Part shown: positions 22,580 through 34,315 of the stretch, in pieces
Layout: the number at the start of each line of letters is the position of its first letter
Numbering within the stretch: position 1 is the stretch's first letter
NCBI GenBank assembly: GCA_009733575.1
Contig: ML769714.1
Coordinates: 1 to 64,000, forward strand
DNA from: Gymnopus androsaceus JB14
Taxonomy: Eukaryota > Basidiomycota > Agaricomycetes > Agaricales > Omphalotaceae
Length of the DNA stretch: 64,000 nucleotides
Reading direction: 5' to 3'
Notes under the pieces: model-generated
The model's input: only the letters and a program-made list of their open reading frames with translations
Databases searched by the model: none
What the model was told of the DNA's origin: nothing
Translations under genes and position numbers: made by a program

Positions 22580-24235
22580 TCAGTTTTCTGCAGTGACCTC
22601 CTCTTCATCCTTCTTATCCTCCGCCTTGTCCTCCTCCGCGGGTACCTCCGGAGGTATCTCAGCAGGCATTTCCGCAGGTATCTCAGCAGGCATCTCCACA
22701 GGTACCTCCTCTATTTCGCTCTCTGCGGTTTCGATGGAGCCTCCATCAACAGCATCCGTGGTACTTTCCACCTTCGCTGCCTCCTCGACTTGAACCTCCG
22801 CAGGTTCAATTTCTGATGATTCAGTCGTCTCCGCCTCCGCATCCGCATCCGAGGTAGAAACAGGTTCGACAGCGACAGCCTGGTCAGATTCCGCCGCCGC
22901 CGGTTCAGACACTGGCTCTTCTACCTGAGGCTCTTCGACTGGAGCTGGTTCGGTCGAATAAAATTTCCGCAGGTTGAGCATCTTTCTTGGGAGGATCATC
23001 GAGTGCTACGACGTGGACATCCTGCGGTACTGGATCGGATGGCGCTGTGGACGAGGATGGAGATATCATTGGTAGCTCATCCGAAGGCATTGGAGCGAGC
23101 TTTCCCTCTTCTTCTTCAACAGACTCAAATCTGTCTGCAGGAAGATCCCTATCCACTTCGTCAACAGAGAACAAAGGTTCATCTGAGTTTATCGTTGGTC
23201 CATCCTGTTCCTCCTCCTCCTCTTCTTCACCTGCGACGTCCATCTCCACATCTATCTCCGGTCCAGGTTGAACAGCAGGCGACTTGGACAATTCTTCAAC
23301 CAACGCGCTGGCCTCACTAAACACCATCGTGTCCGTTCGGTTGCGACCAAATCGCCGTCCGGGACTACTCGTTCCAGGAGATTTAAGTTGGTCTTCTGTG
23401 GGTGGAGAGATGTTACTGGGGTCTGCTAGTTTATCCTGGTTGCTAAGGATGGTCATTTCGACGGCAGCAGCAGCAAGTTTGGGCTCTCCTCTGCCAACGT
23501 CCACGTCCTCCCGGTTAGGAATAACGAGAAATTCTCTTGGAACAAGGTTCCACCTCCCCACAATCTCTTCGAACCTTCTATACAAGCTAGACTCGGCCTC
23601 CGCTTGTTCGAAAAGTGCGCGATGATGGAAATAAGCATGCGCGAATATGCGACCTAGCCGTCGAGCGAGAGAGGAAAAGTGTCGGTACGAGGGTGCAGGA
23701 ATGGCCATCCTGGAAGGAAAAGCGCGAGGAGAGTTTAAAAGAGCAGTTGCAGAGTCGATAGTGTGAAGAATGTAGTCTATGGCGCAGCATTGTTCCATTC
23801 CACCGTCATTCCCGTGGGCTACACACAAGTAGAGCCATTCACCGGCCTTCATTTCTGGACATGTCTGCCGAGTGCATTCATTTTGCAGATTTGTTATGAG
23901 AGGGTGCGTCAGGTCCTGAGCTAGTCGCCTGGAAAATTCATAGTATAAGCAGCTATGCTTGGAGTGAAAAAGATAATTAGATACCGTAATTGTTCATAAA
24001 TCCAGCAAGATTCATCCACAGTCACTTTTGAATCTGCTTCTTCTGTTTTGGCGGGGATAGAGACTATACGATCCACGTCGTGAACATCCAGTCGAATGAC
24101 CAGTGAAATGTACTCTTGCAGCTGGAACGCGCTGTCCAAAGAGCTCAGAGAGGGCACATTTTCAGCCTTTACCGGATAAAAGACGTCAATTCGCGAGCCA
24201 CGAAGAGGTCGAGGTATTGGACTGGTGGTGGTCAT
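22580..24235 (-). CDS. MOB/phocein family protein with acidic tail
   Basis: The exon from 24235 (MTTTSPIPRPLRGSRIDV) is joined over an intron at about 23937-23990 to RRLAQDLTHPLITNLQNE. The MOB core then reads CTRQTCPEMKAGEWLYLC, CCAIDYILHTIDSA, RRLGRIFAHAYFHH. The two cysteines and the His pair fit the MOB zinc site. MOB proteins are non-catalytic co-activators of NDR/LATS-type kinases or parts of STRIPAK. After the core (about residue 240) comes a long Ser- and Glu-rich extension. The first frame ends at 22905; a one-base shift near 22955, next to a TTTT run, would continue into an acidic tail with EIPAEMPAEI-type repeats ending at 22580. Either the tail is truncated or the sequence has an error. 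The start lies 88 bp from a divergent F-box gene. Confidence 0.8.
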
Positions 24236-24323
24236 TGGAAGGCCGATAAGATAAGATTAGACAAGGCGGAAGCGCTTTTCGAGCGCTTCTTCACGTTGAC
24301 CTCGTCGATCAGCTACAGGTTCA

Positions 24324-25913
24324 ATGTCGCACTATCTAACTCAACCTCGCATCGAGGAGCCAATATACCTTGCACCAGACGACATATTCTTCCTTCGAGC
24401 TCGGATATCCGAAGGAGTGTCTCATTTGGAGAGTCTCGAAAACGAGCTTAGGCGTGTATACGAAGACAAGGCTCAAATCTTCGAGCTGACGTGTCAAAAA
24501 GATGCGAAGCTCGTCGAAATTGCTTCGTTTCGAAACATCCTCTCGCCAATCCGTCGAATTCCACTGGAGCTTCTCTCTGAAATTTTCCAACTTTCATGTG
24601 CTCCCAAGGACGGTTGGGATTCCAATCATGATATTGTCAACCGTATATCCGTCCTTTGTCGTGTGTGCATAGCTTGGAGAAGGGCTGCCCTGTCCACTCC
24701 CCAACTATGGTCTAAATTCTGCCTCAATATGGCTCGCTTCGATATCCGGGTTCTGTATCGAATGGAAAGAAAAGTTCATTGGGTTAGAGAATGGATCTCT
24801 CAGAGTCAGAGTCTGCCCTTGGACGTGTATCTTTCCGTGAGCGCTAGATTTCACTATGACGCTCCCGAGACGAGCGAAATATTGAAACACGTCTTATCCT
24901 TCCGTCATAGAATTCGATTGTTGGATCTCTATGCAGACCGAAAATATCAATCCTTTCTTCCCATTTTGGGAAGCTTAACCCGGTCCTCATTTCCTCTATT
25001 GGAAGAAATATCTCTTCAATTCGATAGGGGAACTGTTTGGGAATCCGATCCTAAGAGCATCGACATGCTCATAGACGCACCCAAGTTGAGGCGTGTCAGC
25101 ATTTTCGCTGACGATTCTATTGCGCGCATGTTTCTGCTGCCAGTAGAACAACTGACCTCGCTCCAAACAATCGGACCTGATGAGGAGCTGTTACATCGCT
25201 GCAAGGGACTTGTCCACCTTGACATTAGATGGCCCAGGTATTGGCCTGGATTCCACACCAGTCATTCCTTCCTCCTACCCGCACTAAAGTCGCTCACAGT
25301 TGTTTGTTGTGAAATGTACAATCCTCTGAATTGTATAAACCTCTTATCCTGCCTTACTTCACCTCTGCTTGAAAAGCTCACTCTTTATCAAGGTGAACAG
25401 AATTTTCGCCAGCTTTTTACAGATTTGGCTGGATTTCAGCACCGTTCTGCAACTGCATTGTCTTCATTGACACTGAGGAATTTTCACATGGGTGATGGTC
25501 AGGTCTTCGCCGAGGAGTTAACTGCAGCACTCCTACTCTTTCCTGAAATAAAATCTTTGCATATCCATTCCTTTATGGGGAATGTCGATCCTTTCCTCCA
25601 AGCACTGACATATACTCAACACTGTCACAACCTTCTTCCAAATCTCACAACTCTGGCCTTAGTCCCCTCCTGGGATATAAATGGCGTAGTTTTTTCCGAG
25701 GAGAGGGTGACATCTATGATTCTTTCACGATGGTGGCCAGACGTGGATGAGTCTGAGCCAAACCATGGTGCTGATATTGACTCGCAACTGGCGTTTGACC
25801 GCAGCGGGTTACAGCGGTTACAGAAGGTATCTCTGAAGGGATACCGCGACGCATCAGCGGAAATTGCATCTATCTCTGGGTTAACTGGCTTGGATGTAGA
25901 ATTTGGTAATTAG
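24324..25913 (+). CDS. F-box protein
   Basis: An intact single exon of 529 residues starting MSHYLTQPRIEEPIYLAP. Residues 20-60 form a heptad-rich helix. The F-box-like core LSPIRRIPLELLSEIFQLSC is at about residues 75-95, followed by VCIAWRRAALSTPQLW, the usual second half in mushroom F-box proteins. A leucine-rich C-terminal region with repeated SFPLLEE, LLPALKSL and LLPNLTTL motifs follows. Predicted to recruit a substrate to an SCF ubiquitin ligase; the substrate is unknown. It is one of several tandem or dispersed copies and lies head-to-head with the MOB gene. Confidence 0.85.
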   Translation: MSHYLTQPRIEEPIYLAPDDIFFLRARISEGVSHLESLENELRRVYEDKAQIFELTCQKDAKLVEIASFRNILSPIRRIPLELLSEIFQLSCAPKDGWDSNHDIVNRISVLCRVCIAWRRAALSTPQLWSKFCLNMARFDIRVLYRMERKVHWVREWISQSQSLPLDVYLSVSARFHYDAPETSEILKHVLSFRHRIRLLDLYADRKYQSFLPILGSLTRSSFPLLEEISLQFDRGTVWESDPKSIDMLIDAPKLRRVSIFADDSIARMFLLPVEQLTSLQTIGPDEELLHRCKGLVHLDIRWPRYWPGFHTSHSFLLPALKSLTVVCCEMYNPLNCINLLSCLTSPLLEKLTLYQGEQNFRQLFTDLAGFQHRSATALSSLTLRNFHMGDGQVFAEELTAALLLFPEIKSLHIHSFMGNVDPFLQALTYTQHCHNLLPNLTTLALVPSWDINGVVFSEERVTSMILSRWWPDVDESEPNHGADIDSQLAFDRSGLQRLQKVSLKGYRDASAEIASISGLTGLDVEFGN

Positions 25914-26313
25914 GAAGGGAATACGTTCATTTTTTCTGTTCTTGCTTTATTCGATGTTTAGTACAAGCTTAGTACGGGAATGTTGTAGTCGTTGTTCCTG
26001 AGATTGGGCTGTCGGGATTGCACTGTAGTGGCGCTAAGAATGTTTAGTACAAGCTTAGTACGGGAAATCGCTGTACTACTTAAACTTTTTGACAGTACTA
26101 CTAGTATATATCATGCTCGTTAGACATTTTTGACTTTTCGTCGATTGTTTTATGCTTTCGTTTGCACTTTCGTTCCTTGTTTGTTCTGCTTGATGCAAGC
26201 AATTTCTTTGTACATAGCTTGTATCAAGAATCATGACAATACTTTATGGAAGGTTTCGAAGTACATCGTACGCAGCGCGGTCTTGAGCGCTTAATTGCAT
26301 CCTAGCTTGAACC

Positions 26314-27909
26314 TTGACCGCAGCCTCCGAAATGTCATACTTTTTATCTCAACCTCGCATCGAGGAGCCGATATACCTTGGACCAAGCGACATATCTTTG
26401 CTTCGAGCTCGAATATCCGAAGCGGAGTCTCAGGTGGAGAGTCTCAAAAATGAGCTCAAGCGTGTATATGATGATGACGCTCAGATTTCCGAGCTGACAC
26501 GTCGAAAAGATGAGCAACTCGTCGAGATTGCTTTTCTTCGAAACATTCTCTCGCCCGTCCGTCGAATGCCACAGGAGCTTCTCTCTGAAATCTTCGAACT
26601 GTCGTGTGTTCCCGAGGACGGTTGGAAATCCAGTTACAATATCATCCACCGTACATCCGTCCTTTGTCGTGTGTGCATAGCTTGGACAAGGACTGCCCAT
26701 TCTACTCCTCGACTGTGGTCCAAATTTTGCCACGATACACGTCATTATCGAATCAGAGAAGAGCCCGGAGAATTTGAATGGGTTAGAGAATGGATTTCTC
26801 GGAGCCAGAGTCAGCCCTTGGACGTGTATCTTTCCGTGTTCGCTCAATTTGATGATGATGAAGCTCTCGAGACGACCGAAATAGTGGAACATGTCTTCTC
26901 CTTCCGCCATAGAATTCGATTGTTGGATCTCAATATACAAGCGAAATATCGATCACATCTTCCCATTTTCCAAAGTTTACCCCAGTCCTCCTTTCCTCTG
27001 TTGGAGAAAATCACTCTTTCGTACTTTCATCCCAGTCAGTTGAGGTACACTCCTGACAAAATCTACATGCTCATAGGTTCACCCAATTTACGACATGTCA
27101 ACATGGCAATCACCTACCCCTTACGGGGTATGTCGGACCTGTTCCTACTGCCTGTAGAACAGCTGGAGTCGCTGGAGATATATGATCCACTTGACTATAA
27201 GGACTGGTTAATTCGGTGCAATGAACTTGTCCACCTGGACGTTCGGTTCAAAGACTATAGAGGACTCTACACCCAGCATTTCTTCCTCCTACCCGCACTC
27301 AAGTCGCTCAAAGTCAGTTGTCATAAACCGAGCGGTCACGGTGCAGGCCTCTTGTCTTGCCTTACTGTACCTCTGCTTGAAGAGCTCACTCTTCATCGAC
27401 AGAACGAGTTTTTTTGTCGTCCTTTTGCGGATTTGGCTGGTTTCCAGCGCCGTTCTGCAACTACGTTGTCTTCATTGACACTTCAGAATTTCGGAGCGAA
27501 CGATGGCCAGCACTTCGCCGAAGAGCTGACTGCAGTGCTCCCACTCTTTCCCGGAATAAAATATCTGCACATGGTTTCCTTCAGGTTGGACATCGATCCT
27601 CTACTCCAAACACTCACGTATACTCGTGACCGTCATAATCTCCTTCCAAATCTCACATTGCATCCAAAGTTGCGCGACGACACTATAATTTATCCCAAGG
27701 AGTTGACAGCCATGATTCTTTCCCGGTGGTGGCCAGACGCAGATGATTCTGAGCCAAACCATGGTGATGATATTGACTCGCAACTGGCGTTTGACCTCAG
27801 CGGGTTACAGCGGTTACAGACGGTATCTCTGAGGGGATACTGCAATGTATCAACGGAAATTGCATCTGTGTCTGGGTTAACTGGCTTGGATGTAGAATTT
27901 TGTGATTAG
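26314..27909 (+). CDS. F-box protein (tandem paralogue)
   Basis: Intact 531-codon frame. The annotated start is MTAASEMSYF; the second Met at 26332 aligns better with the neighbour's start and may be the real one. Same layout as the gene at 24324: a helical leader, an F-box core (LSPVRRMPQELLSEIFELSC), VCIAWTRTAHSTPRLW, then leucine-rich segments and a C-terminal GLTGLDVEF. The 3' flanks of both genes share a block with TTTAGTACAAGCTTAGTACG, consistent with tandem duplication. The 5' flank resembles that of the minus-strand pseudogene at 20765. Confidence 0.83.
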   Translation: MTAASEMSYFLSQPRIEEPIYLGPSDISLLRARISEAESQVESLKNELKRVYDDDAQISELTRRKDEQLVEIAFLRNILSPVRRMPQELLSEIFELSCVPEDGWKSSYNIIHRTSVLCRVCIAWTRTAHSTPRLWSKFCHDTRHYRIREEPGEFEWVREWISRSQSQPLDVYLSVFAQFDDDEALETTEIVEHVFSFRHRIRLLDLNIQAKYRSHLPIFQSLPQSSFPLLEKITLSYFHPSQLRYTPDKIYMLIGSPNLRHVNMAITYPLRGMSDLFLLPVEQLESLEIYDPLDYKDWLIRCNELVHLDVRFKDYRGLYTQHFFLLPALKSLKVSCHKPSGHGAGLLSCLTVPLLEELTLHRQNEFFCRPFADLAGFQRRSATTLSSLTLQNFGANDGQHFAEELTAVLPLFPGIKYLHMVSFRLDIDPLLQTLTYTRDRHNLLPNLTLHPKLRDDTIIYPKELTAMILSRWWPDADDSEPNHGDDIDSQLAFDLSGLQRLQTVSLRGYCNVSTEIASVSGLTGLDVEFCD

Positions 27910-28186
27910 GGAGGGAATGCGTTCTTTTTTTCTGTCGTTGCTTTATTCGATGCTTAGTACAAGCTTAGCACGGGAAATCACTGTACTACTTCAATTTTTT
28001 GCTCTTAGTACCGACAACTCAGTGAGAGTGCCATTGGTATATATCATGCTCGTTAGACGTTTTTGCATTTATATCGATGCTTCAAGTCGCACTGGTACGC
28101 TTTGACCTCAAAGGCGCCAGGCGCTTTCTTAAGCGCATGTTCATCTTGACTTAAACCCAATCAGCTATTATCCTGTTCCTCTCTAA

Positions 28187-29771
28187 ATGGCGCACTTTCT
28201 ATCTCAACCTCGCATCGACGGGCCGATATACCTTGGACCAGGCGACATATCTTTCCTTCGAGCTCAAATATCCGAAGCGGAGTCTCAGGTGGAGAGTCTC
28301 GAAAAGGGGCTCAAGCGTCTATACGAGGAGCCTAAGATCTCCGAGCTTGAGCTTGAGCTTGAGCGTCGAAAAAAAGAGAAACTCGTCGAGATTGCTTCGT
28401 TTCAAAACATCCTCTCGCCCATCCGTCGAGCTCCACAGGAACTTCTCTCTGAAATCTTCGAACTATCGTGTGTTCTCGAGGGCAGTTGGAAATCCGAGTT
28501 GGATACCGTCACCGTACATCCGCCCTTTGTCGTGTGTGCATAGCTTGGAGAAAAGCTGCCCATTCCACTCCTCGACTGTGGTCCAAATTCTCCCTCCATC
28601 GTATCAGAGGAAACATCCGGAAAATTTGAATGGGTTAGAGAATGGCTCTCTCGCAGTCAAACTCTGCCCTTGGATGTGTATCTTTGCATAGACATACCTC
28701 ATTGCTGAGGCTTCCTCGACGACCGAAATATTGAAACATGTCTTTTTCTTCCATCACAGAATTCGACTATTGGATTTCCATTGTACACGGGCGCGATATC
28801 GATCAGATCTTCCCTTTTTCATTTCCTCAAGTTTATCCAAACTCTCCTTTCCTCTATTGGAGGTAATCTCTATCAAGTGCGATGCAGTTTTTCCGAGCTG
28901 GTGCACTTCTGACCGAATCAGTATGATGCTTATTGATGTACCCGAACTACGACATGTCGATATTGCGTTCGACAACTCCACTATCGTGAAGCGGTTGTCA
29001 CTGCCTGTAGAACAACTGAACTCACTGAAAATCTGTCATCTGGATAGCCTGAATTCGACCCAGCTGTCTATGTGGACTTATTACCTCGATGCAAGGTGCT
29101 TGTCCACCTTGACATTTGCTGGCCTGACTTGTCTGGGAGATTCCCCACCTTCCTTCTACCCACACTAAAGTCGCTCAGAGTCAGTTGTCATCAAGTAGAC
29201 AGTCACGGTACAAGCCTCTTATCCTGCTTTACTTCACCTCTGCTTGAAGAGCTCACTCTTTATCATTATGGACAGAACGTTCATCAGCTTTTTGCAGATC
29301 TGGTTAGGTTTCAGCGTCGTTCCGCAACTGCATTGTCCACATTGACACTGCAGTATTTCCGCGCGCGTCATGGCCAACTCAAGCCCGAGGACTGGACTGC
29401 AGCACTCTCACTCTCCCGCGAAATCAAAGCATTACATTTGGAAACTTGCTCATTCAATGTTGATCCTCTACTCCAAGCATTGACATATACTAAAGAGCAC
29501 CATAACCTTCTTCCAAAGCTCACCAAATTTTACATTGCATTACGATTTTTTACCCGGGGAGGACGAGGGGCTAATAGCTATGCTCCTTTCACGATGGTGG
29601 CCAGACGTGGATGAGTCTGAGCTAAATCATGGCGTTGATCTTGACTCGCAAATGGCGTTTGACCGCAGCGGGCTACAGCGGTTACAGAAGGTATCTCTGA
29701 GGGCCCTAGGGAAAAGGGAAATCAAATCTCTCTCTGGGTTAGCTGGGCTGGATGTAAAGATTTGGTACTAG
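28187..29771 (+). pseudogene. F-box protein gene with frameshifts
   Basis: The third same-strand copy. The first frame (MAHFLSQPRIDGPIYLGP to FELSCVLEG) holds the F-box core, then shifts. Later pieces at 28731-29168, 29072-29614 and 29535-29771 supply the leucine-rich middle and the end (LSRWWPD on the plus strand near 29590). At least three shifts near 28510, 29100 and 29560. A short ELELEL insertion lies in the leader helix. Confidence 0.75.
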
Positions 29772-30205
29772 GAAGGTTGCTTATGATTTTTTTGTGCTTG
29801 CTTATTTGATGCTTGGTGCGGTCGAAAGTCGAACCTAAATTTTCTGGAGCCTGACTTATCTTAGTATACCGATTCTGATTCTGATTCTAATCTATGACTG
29901 CTCGATACTAGCATACATCAAAGTTGTCATTACATAGTAAGTAACAATGTTCCAAGTATTTCATGAGAAGTCCCGTTTGAGTCCCGTAGTAACTGACTAA
30001 AATCTAAATCAGCTCAGCGGAACTCGCTTTGACCAATTGGCGGCTTTGTTGTGATATCGTTCTGTAGGAGCTTCCGCGGCTTGGTCTTCGACTTTTTCTG
30101 ATTCCTCGATGTCTTTGTCTCGCTTCCGTCCGCGGAAGAACGGACCACAATCTCCTATAGTAATGCTAGTACTACTTACGTATAGAGCACCTACATACGA
30201 GTACT

Positions 30206-30720
30206 ATGTCCAAGCCAGTTAACCCAGATATCGGTGCGATGTGGTCTTTTTATCGACAGAACGAGTTTTTTTTTTGTCGCCCTTTCGCAGATTTGGCTGG
30301 TTGGTTTTCAGCGCCGTACTGCAACTACGTTGTCTTCATTGACACTTCAGAATTTCGGGGCGAGCGATGGCCAGCTCTTCGCAGAGCAGAGGCTGACTGC
30401 AGTGCTCCCACTCTTTCCCGGAATAAAATGCCTGCACATGGCTTCCTTCAGGTCGGACATCGATCCTCTACTCCAAGCACTTACGTACACTCGTGACCGT
30501 TCTTCCGAATCTCACCTCTCACATTGCATCCAAAGTTGTGCGATGACACTACAATCTATCCCAAGGAATTTACAGCCATGATTCTTTCCCGGTGGCGACC
30601 AGACGCAGAAGCCAAACCGTGGTGTTGATATTGATGAGCAGGCGTTTGACCACAGCGGGTTACAGCGGTCACATAATACAGAAGGTATCCCTGAGGCAGA
30701 CCCTCTCGTCTTCATCAGGA
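30206..30720 (+). pseudogene. F-box gene 3' fragment
   Basis: The DNA matches the C-terminal third of the F-box gene at 26314 (from the DRQNEFF-FCRPFADLAG segment to LQRLQ), with several frame breaks. No F-box or leader is present. It is the most eroded copy of the cluster. Confidence 0.65.
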
Positions 30721-31003
30721 AATCTCCACGGAAGTACCAGATGGATGGCTGCAGAACTGTTTGACTATACCTACAACAATATCAAGCCTATCATTGTCCA
30801 CGGCGAATATATATGCACTTGCAACTGGTTGCACAAGTCTGGAGGTACTTATTGTTTTTTTTGTGAATTCAGATGTGGCGGACACTGAGCTTGCTAAAGA
30901 TTATTACTAGTTGCAAAAGCAAGCAAGAAGGGGGATGGATACCCGAAAGAAGGAGGAGAAAATGCCACACCCCCAGCGGCAACATAACAGAGAATGCTGA
31001 AGG

Positions 31004-31160
31004 TTGATGACTTCTTCACGCGACACCGTTATACTCGGAGACTACAATGTCATTGCAGAACCAATAGATAGACCTCCGATGCGAATAGATGCAACAGCGG
31101 CAACTGATGCCCTGGATAACGGACACAAAGGAGGAAACGGGCATAGGTTCGTCCCAATTC
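31004..31160 (+). pseudogene. LINE-like endonuclease fragment
   Basis: A short frame reads VILGDYNVIAEPIDRPP followed by RIDATAATDALD. This resembles the GDFN region of the endonuclease-exonuclease-phosphatase domain of fungal non-LTR retrotransposons. Upstream and downstream parts of a LINE are not recognisable. It could also be a cellular member of that fold. Confidence 0.35.
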
Positions 31161-31461
31161 TGTGCTACATGTTGATTTCACTGTCTACACTGCTAATTGC
31201 TGTAACATTTCGAGTGTAACTTCATCGAGTTTTGAATTTCAATCCGGATTCATCAAAAGATGACGTTCCAGCTTGGATTCTGACATAGGAGGCTGAGTGT
31301 GCTGCTATCTTCATCAGTACCTTAGACTGGAATTATGTATCAGGCTGATGAAGCGACGGAACCGATTTTATGAATCACCCTGGACCAAGCACTTTGACCT
31401 TATCAATCGATTGAAACGACGACTCATTTTTGAAATTGGGACTGGCAATTCACTGACCCAC

Positions 31462-31508
31462 AACACCGCTCGAAAGTACTCAACTGCTGACAGCGTTCGA
31501 GCGGTGTT
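31462..31508. repeat. Perfect 13-bp inverted repeat
   Basis: AACACCGCTCGAA at 31462-31474 is mirrored exactly at 31496-31508 around a 21-base loop. It lies in gene-poor sequence. Function unknown. Confidence 0.5.
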
Positions 31509-31724
31509 GGTCTGCAACTTATACTTTGATTGATTGAAATGCTCAAGCAGCGTCCATTGCATTGGTTGGTAAGTTTTTCATCTTCATGTGTCGGACATAA
31601 TCATGGTCTTCAAGTTGTACTGAAGAGATTTGTTTCCTCGTATTTTCAGCCCTCACATGTAGGATACTTTCGTGGTCAAGGAACACAAGTGACTCGTATT
31701 TAAGCTGAGCGTTTGGTGTCCAGT

Positions 31725-31994
31725 CTAATCAAGGCGATTTTTATAATTACTCATGAAGTATGGAAAAGTATCCACAGGACTAGTGCCACCTTCGAGTTTC
31801 AATTCTGTCGGAGATAAACTTTGTTCATCCCATCCTTGGGTCTCAAGTACTCTTTCCAGAATAGGGATGCTCAGGCTGTCAGTTGTCTCTGTTTGAATTA
31901 CTGTTGACACGCAGAACTTCCACTCGTCGCGGATAAACTTCAAAAAATGTCTTTCTGTCCGAGGCGCTAGCTTGAATGAAGTAAGTTTCAATCT
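31725..31994 (-). CDS. Uncertain short ORF
   Basis: A minus-strand frame of about 88 codons (…KLTSFKLAPRTERHF… to …NYKNRLD) with protein-like composition but no ATG. If real it is an internal or last exon of an unrecognised gene. No motif identified. Confidence 0.22.
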   Translation of the reverse strand, partial: RLKLTSFKLAPRTERHFLKFIRDEWKFCVSTVIQTETTDSLSIPILERVLETQGWDEQSLSPTELKLEGGTSPVDTFPYFMSNYKNRLD

Positions 31995-32253
31995 CGTGGA
32001 TAGTATGCAGATAACTGCTTGTCGTTCAGGGGAGACAGGGTGAACATTTGAGCGTCACACCTTGTATCATGAGCTATACTATGCTGTTCACAAGTTCCAT
32101 AGGCCCTGTGCACAAGTTACATAGGTCCTGTTTCCACATCATGGACAGCTTCAAGCTCTGTATAGTCAAGTCACAGACCTTATTATTTCAACAGAAGATA
32201 GGTGTATATATGCTACTTGTCCGAGTCGTCTCAAAGTTCAGTGCCCAGCTATC

Positions 32254-33096
32254 ATGGACGAACAAGAACGATACGAGTGCACCGAAAGATTCCTCAGTTT
32301 TTATGCTCCTAAAAGCGAAGTTGCTCGGCTAGGATATGGCTGCTTGGAGCTGGCCAAGGTTGGTGCCTGCTATCGATTGGTGAATTTCACCCTCTCCCAC
32401 CGAACATTGATTTCTTGTGATTTAAGAAAAGTCCCTTCACTGATCCCCAGGATCCCTGGCTCACCAATGAAAATGGAGCGCAATGGAAATCCATGGCAAC
32501 TTTACCGCTCAATGCTGCTAGTCATGCCCATTTCTATCTGGAGGCCATGTCATTTGATTCAGAGCCAACGCGATTTTTGGAGTGGGGACAGCTGCGCTTT
32601 CAGGTAAAATGCGACCATCATAAGGTCAAAAGGTAAAGCAAGTCGACCTTTGAGCAAGTGAAGTGACATTGACGGTTAACTTCCATACAGCGGTTTGGAG
32701 GAAGTTATCAAGTTATTAGAAAATCTCGAGGTTGGCAAAATCAATGATTCCGTCGAAAAACGGGCAGTCGAGCTTACCAGCGAGCTGGACAATTTATTTG
32801 CTGTAAATCTACAGGTACGCATAAAACGTTGACCATTTCCGTCCTGCATTTTGACTTCTGTATAGGACTTCTCCGTCCAATGGGCTTTGGAAATGTTTCA
32901 CTCCCCGGAGGAGGAGACTCTGATGAAGTCGGTGCCGTCCAAAACAGTGGTCCCTACTTGGGAAGAAATCCCTTCTAAACATTTGCTTCGGTTCCAAAAG
33001 TCGTCAAGCTTCCTGTATCAAAATATTTCAGTTTTCCTATGCTTATTTTCTCTGTTCGCCAATATACCCATATACTACATGTTATGGCGGAAGTGA
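32254..33096 (+). CDS. Orphan protein with C-terminal membrane anchor
   Basis: Four exons fit in frame: 32254-32358, 32427-32632, 32691-32814 and 32866-33096, encoding 221 residues. It starts MDEQERYECTERFLSFYA. The middle is hydrophilic and helical (LEEVIKLLENLEVGKINDS, then ELTSELDNLFAVNLQ). The last 25 residues are a hydrophobic span (ISVFLCLFSLFANIPIYYML) ending in WRK, the layout of a tail-anchored protein of the ER or outer mitochondrial membrane. I do not recognise the family. All splice sites are canonical and the frame is clean, so it is probably expressed. Confidence 0.68.
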
Positions 33097-33359
33097 TCCG
33101 AGCTAGCTTCCGACATCGTCTTGAAGCTAGGAGTCGTTTGATATTTATATACCTTAGTTATTCTCAGATTCAGGTACTTAGAGTAGTCTAGCTCCTAAAG
33201 ATTTCTGTCGTGTCAACGGGAATCCAAATCAAAGTGGAAAGCAGGGCGAACCAAAATTCTCATAAAAGAATGCAATAATATTGAAGATGATCGTTTATAG
33301 CCGGGCATCCAACGGGCCTATGCTACGAACGACAGGCCTGTAAAATTTAGTATGTGAGT

Positions 33360-33975
33360 AAACTTTGGCTCCGGGAAATCCACTCCTTTACCCATCCATG
33401 GAAGCCTTTCGGTGCCAACATTGAGCAAGGCATAGTTTAGACCAGAGTCGAGAAGTGGAATTAGCAGTCTTTCTCCAAGTTATGCGGACATGAGAAAGGA
33501 TGAATGTATCCCGAACGATATAACAACCGATCCGCCAGCCATATTTAGGAAAGCATAAAAGTTTGAAGATTTCAGAGAGAATCTCCCATGGAATTTAACG
33601 GACAGGCGAAAGGAAGGAATCTCGTTAAGATTGGTATCTTTTTGACGCGTCAACTCGGAGATCTGAGACTCGTATGCACATTTGAGCTCGTGCATCCGAT
33701 TTTCGAGACTCTCCGCCTGAATGTCCGCTTCCGATCTGAGAATCCCCAGTGAAATTCGAGGTCAGTTGAGAGGACATTTCGCAAGGAAGCGATCTCTACG
33801 AGTTTCGCATAAGCTCGGAAATCTGAGCCTTGTATGCACATCTGCGTTTGTACGTCCAATTTCCAAGGTTCTTCAACCGAGGTCCTGCTTCAGATATTCG
33901 AATTTGAAGGCAGGCTACGAAGTTCGGTTCGAGCCATATCGGCCCTTCGATACGCTGGGATAGATACTGTGTCAT
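33360..33975 (-). pseudogene. F-box gene relic (5' part)
   Basis: On the minus strand it retains the leader and F-box region of the local family (ISELTRQKD, SLKSSNF in place of the normal core) in broken frames. Segments from about 33840 on recur at 38845-38995. Confidence 0.6.
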
Positions 33976-34315
33976 TGCAGGAAGAACAAGCAGCGCGAGT
34001 AAGAGCGCTTATTCTGACGCATCACTTATCTGCAAGAAGATATAAACAACAGCGAGAATCGCAAAGCCAAGCATAAGACATAATAAAGCACAAGTAGTAT
34101 GGCAATTATTCTAAAAAATACAGATATCCGATCCGAAGATGCAAGTAAAGATGAGTAAGTAAATGATATATGCATGTTGTGCCAGAATAAAATAGCAGGC
34201 GAAGTAAGTGTAAGTATATGCAATCTATGAAATGCGAAGAGATGAAAAAAGATGATGCACAAATTCCCTTGAGATCCAAAAGTCGCTAAGTCAAAAAAAA
34301 GCAGGCAAAGAAATG

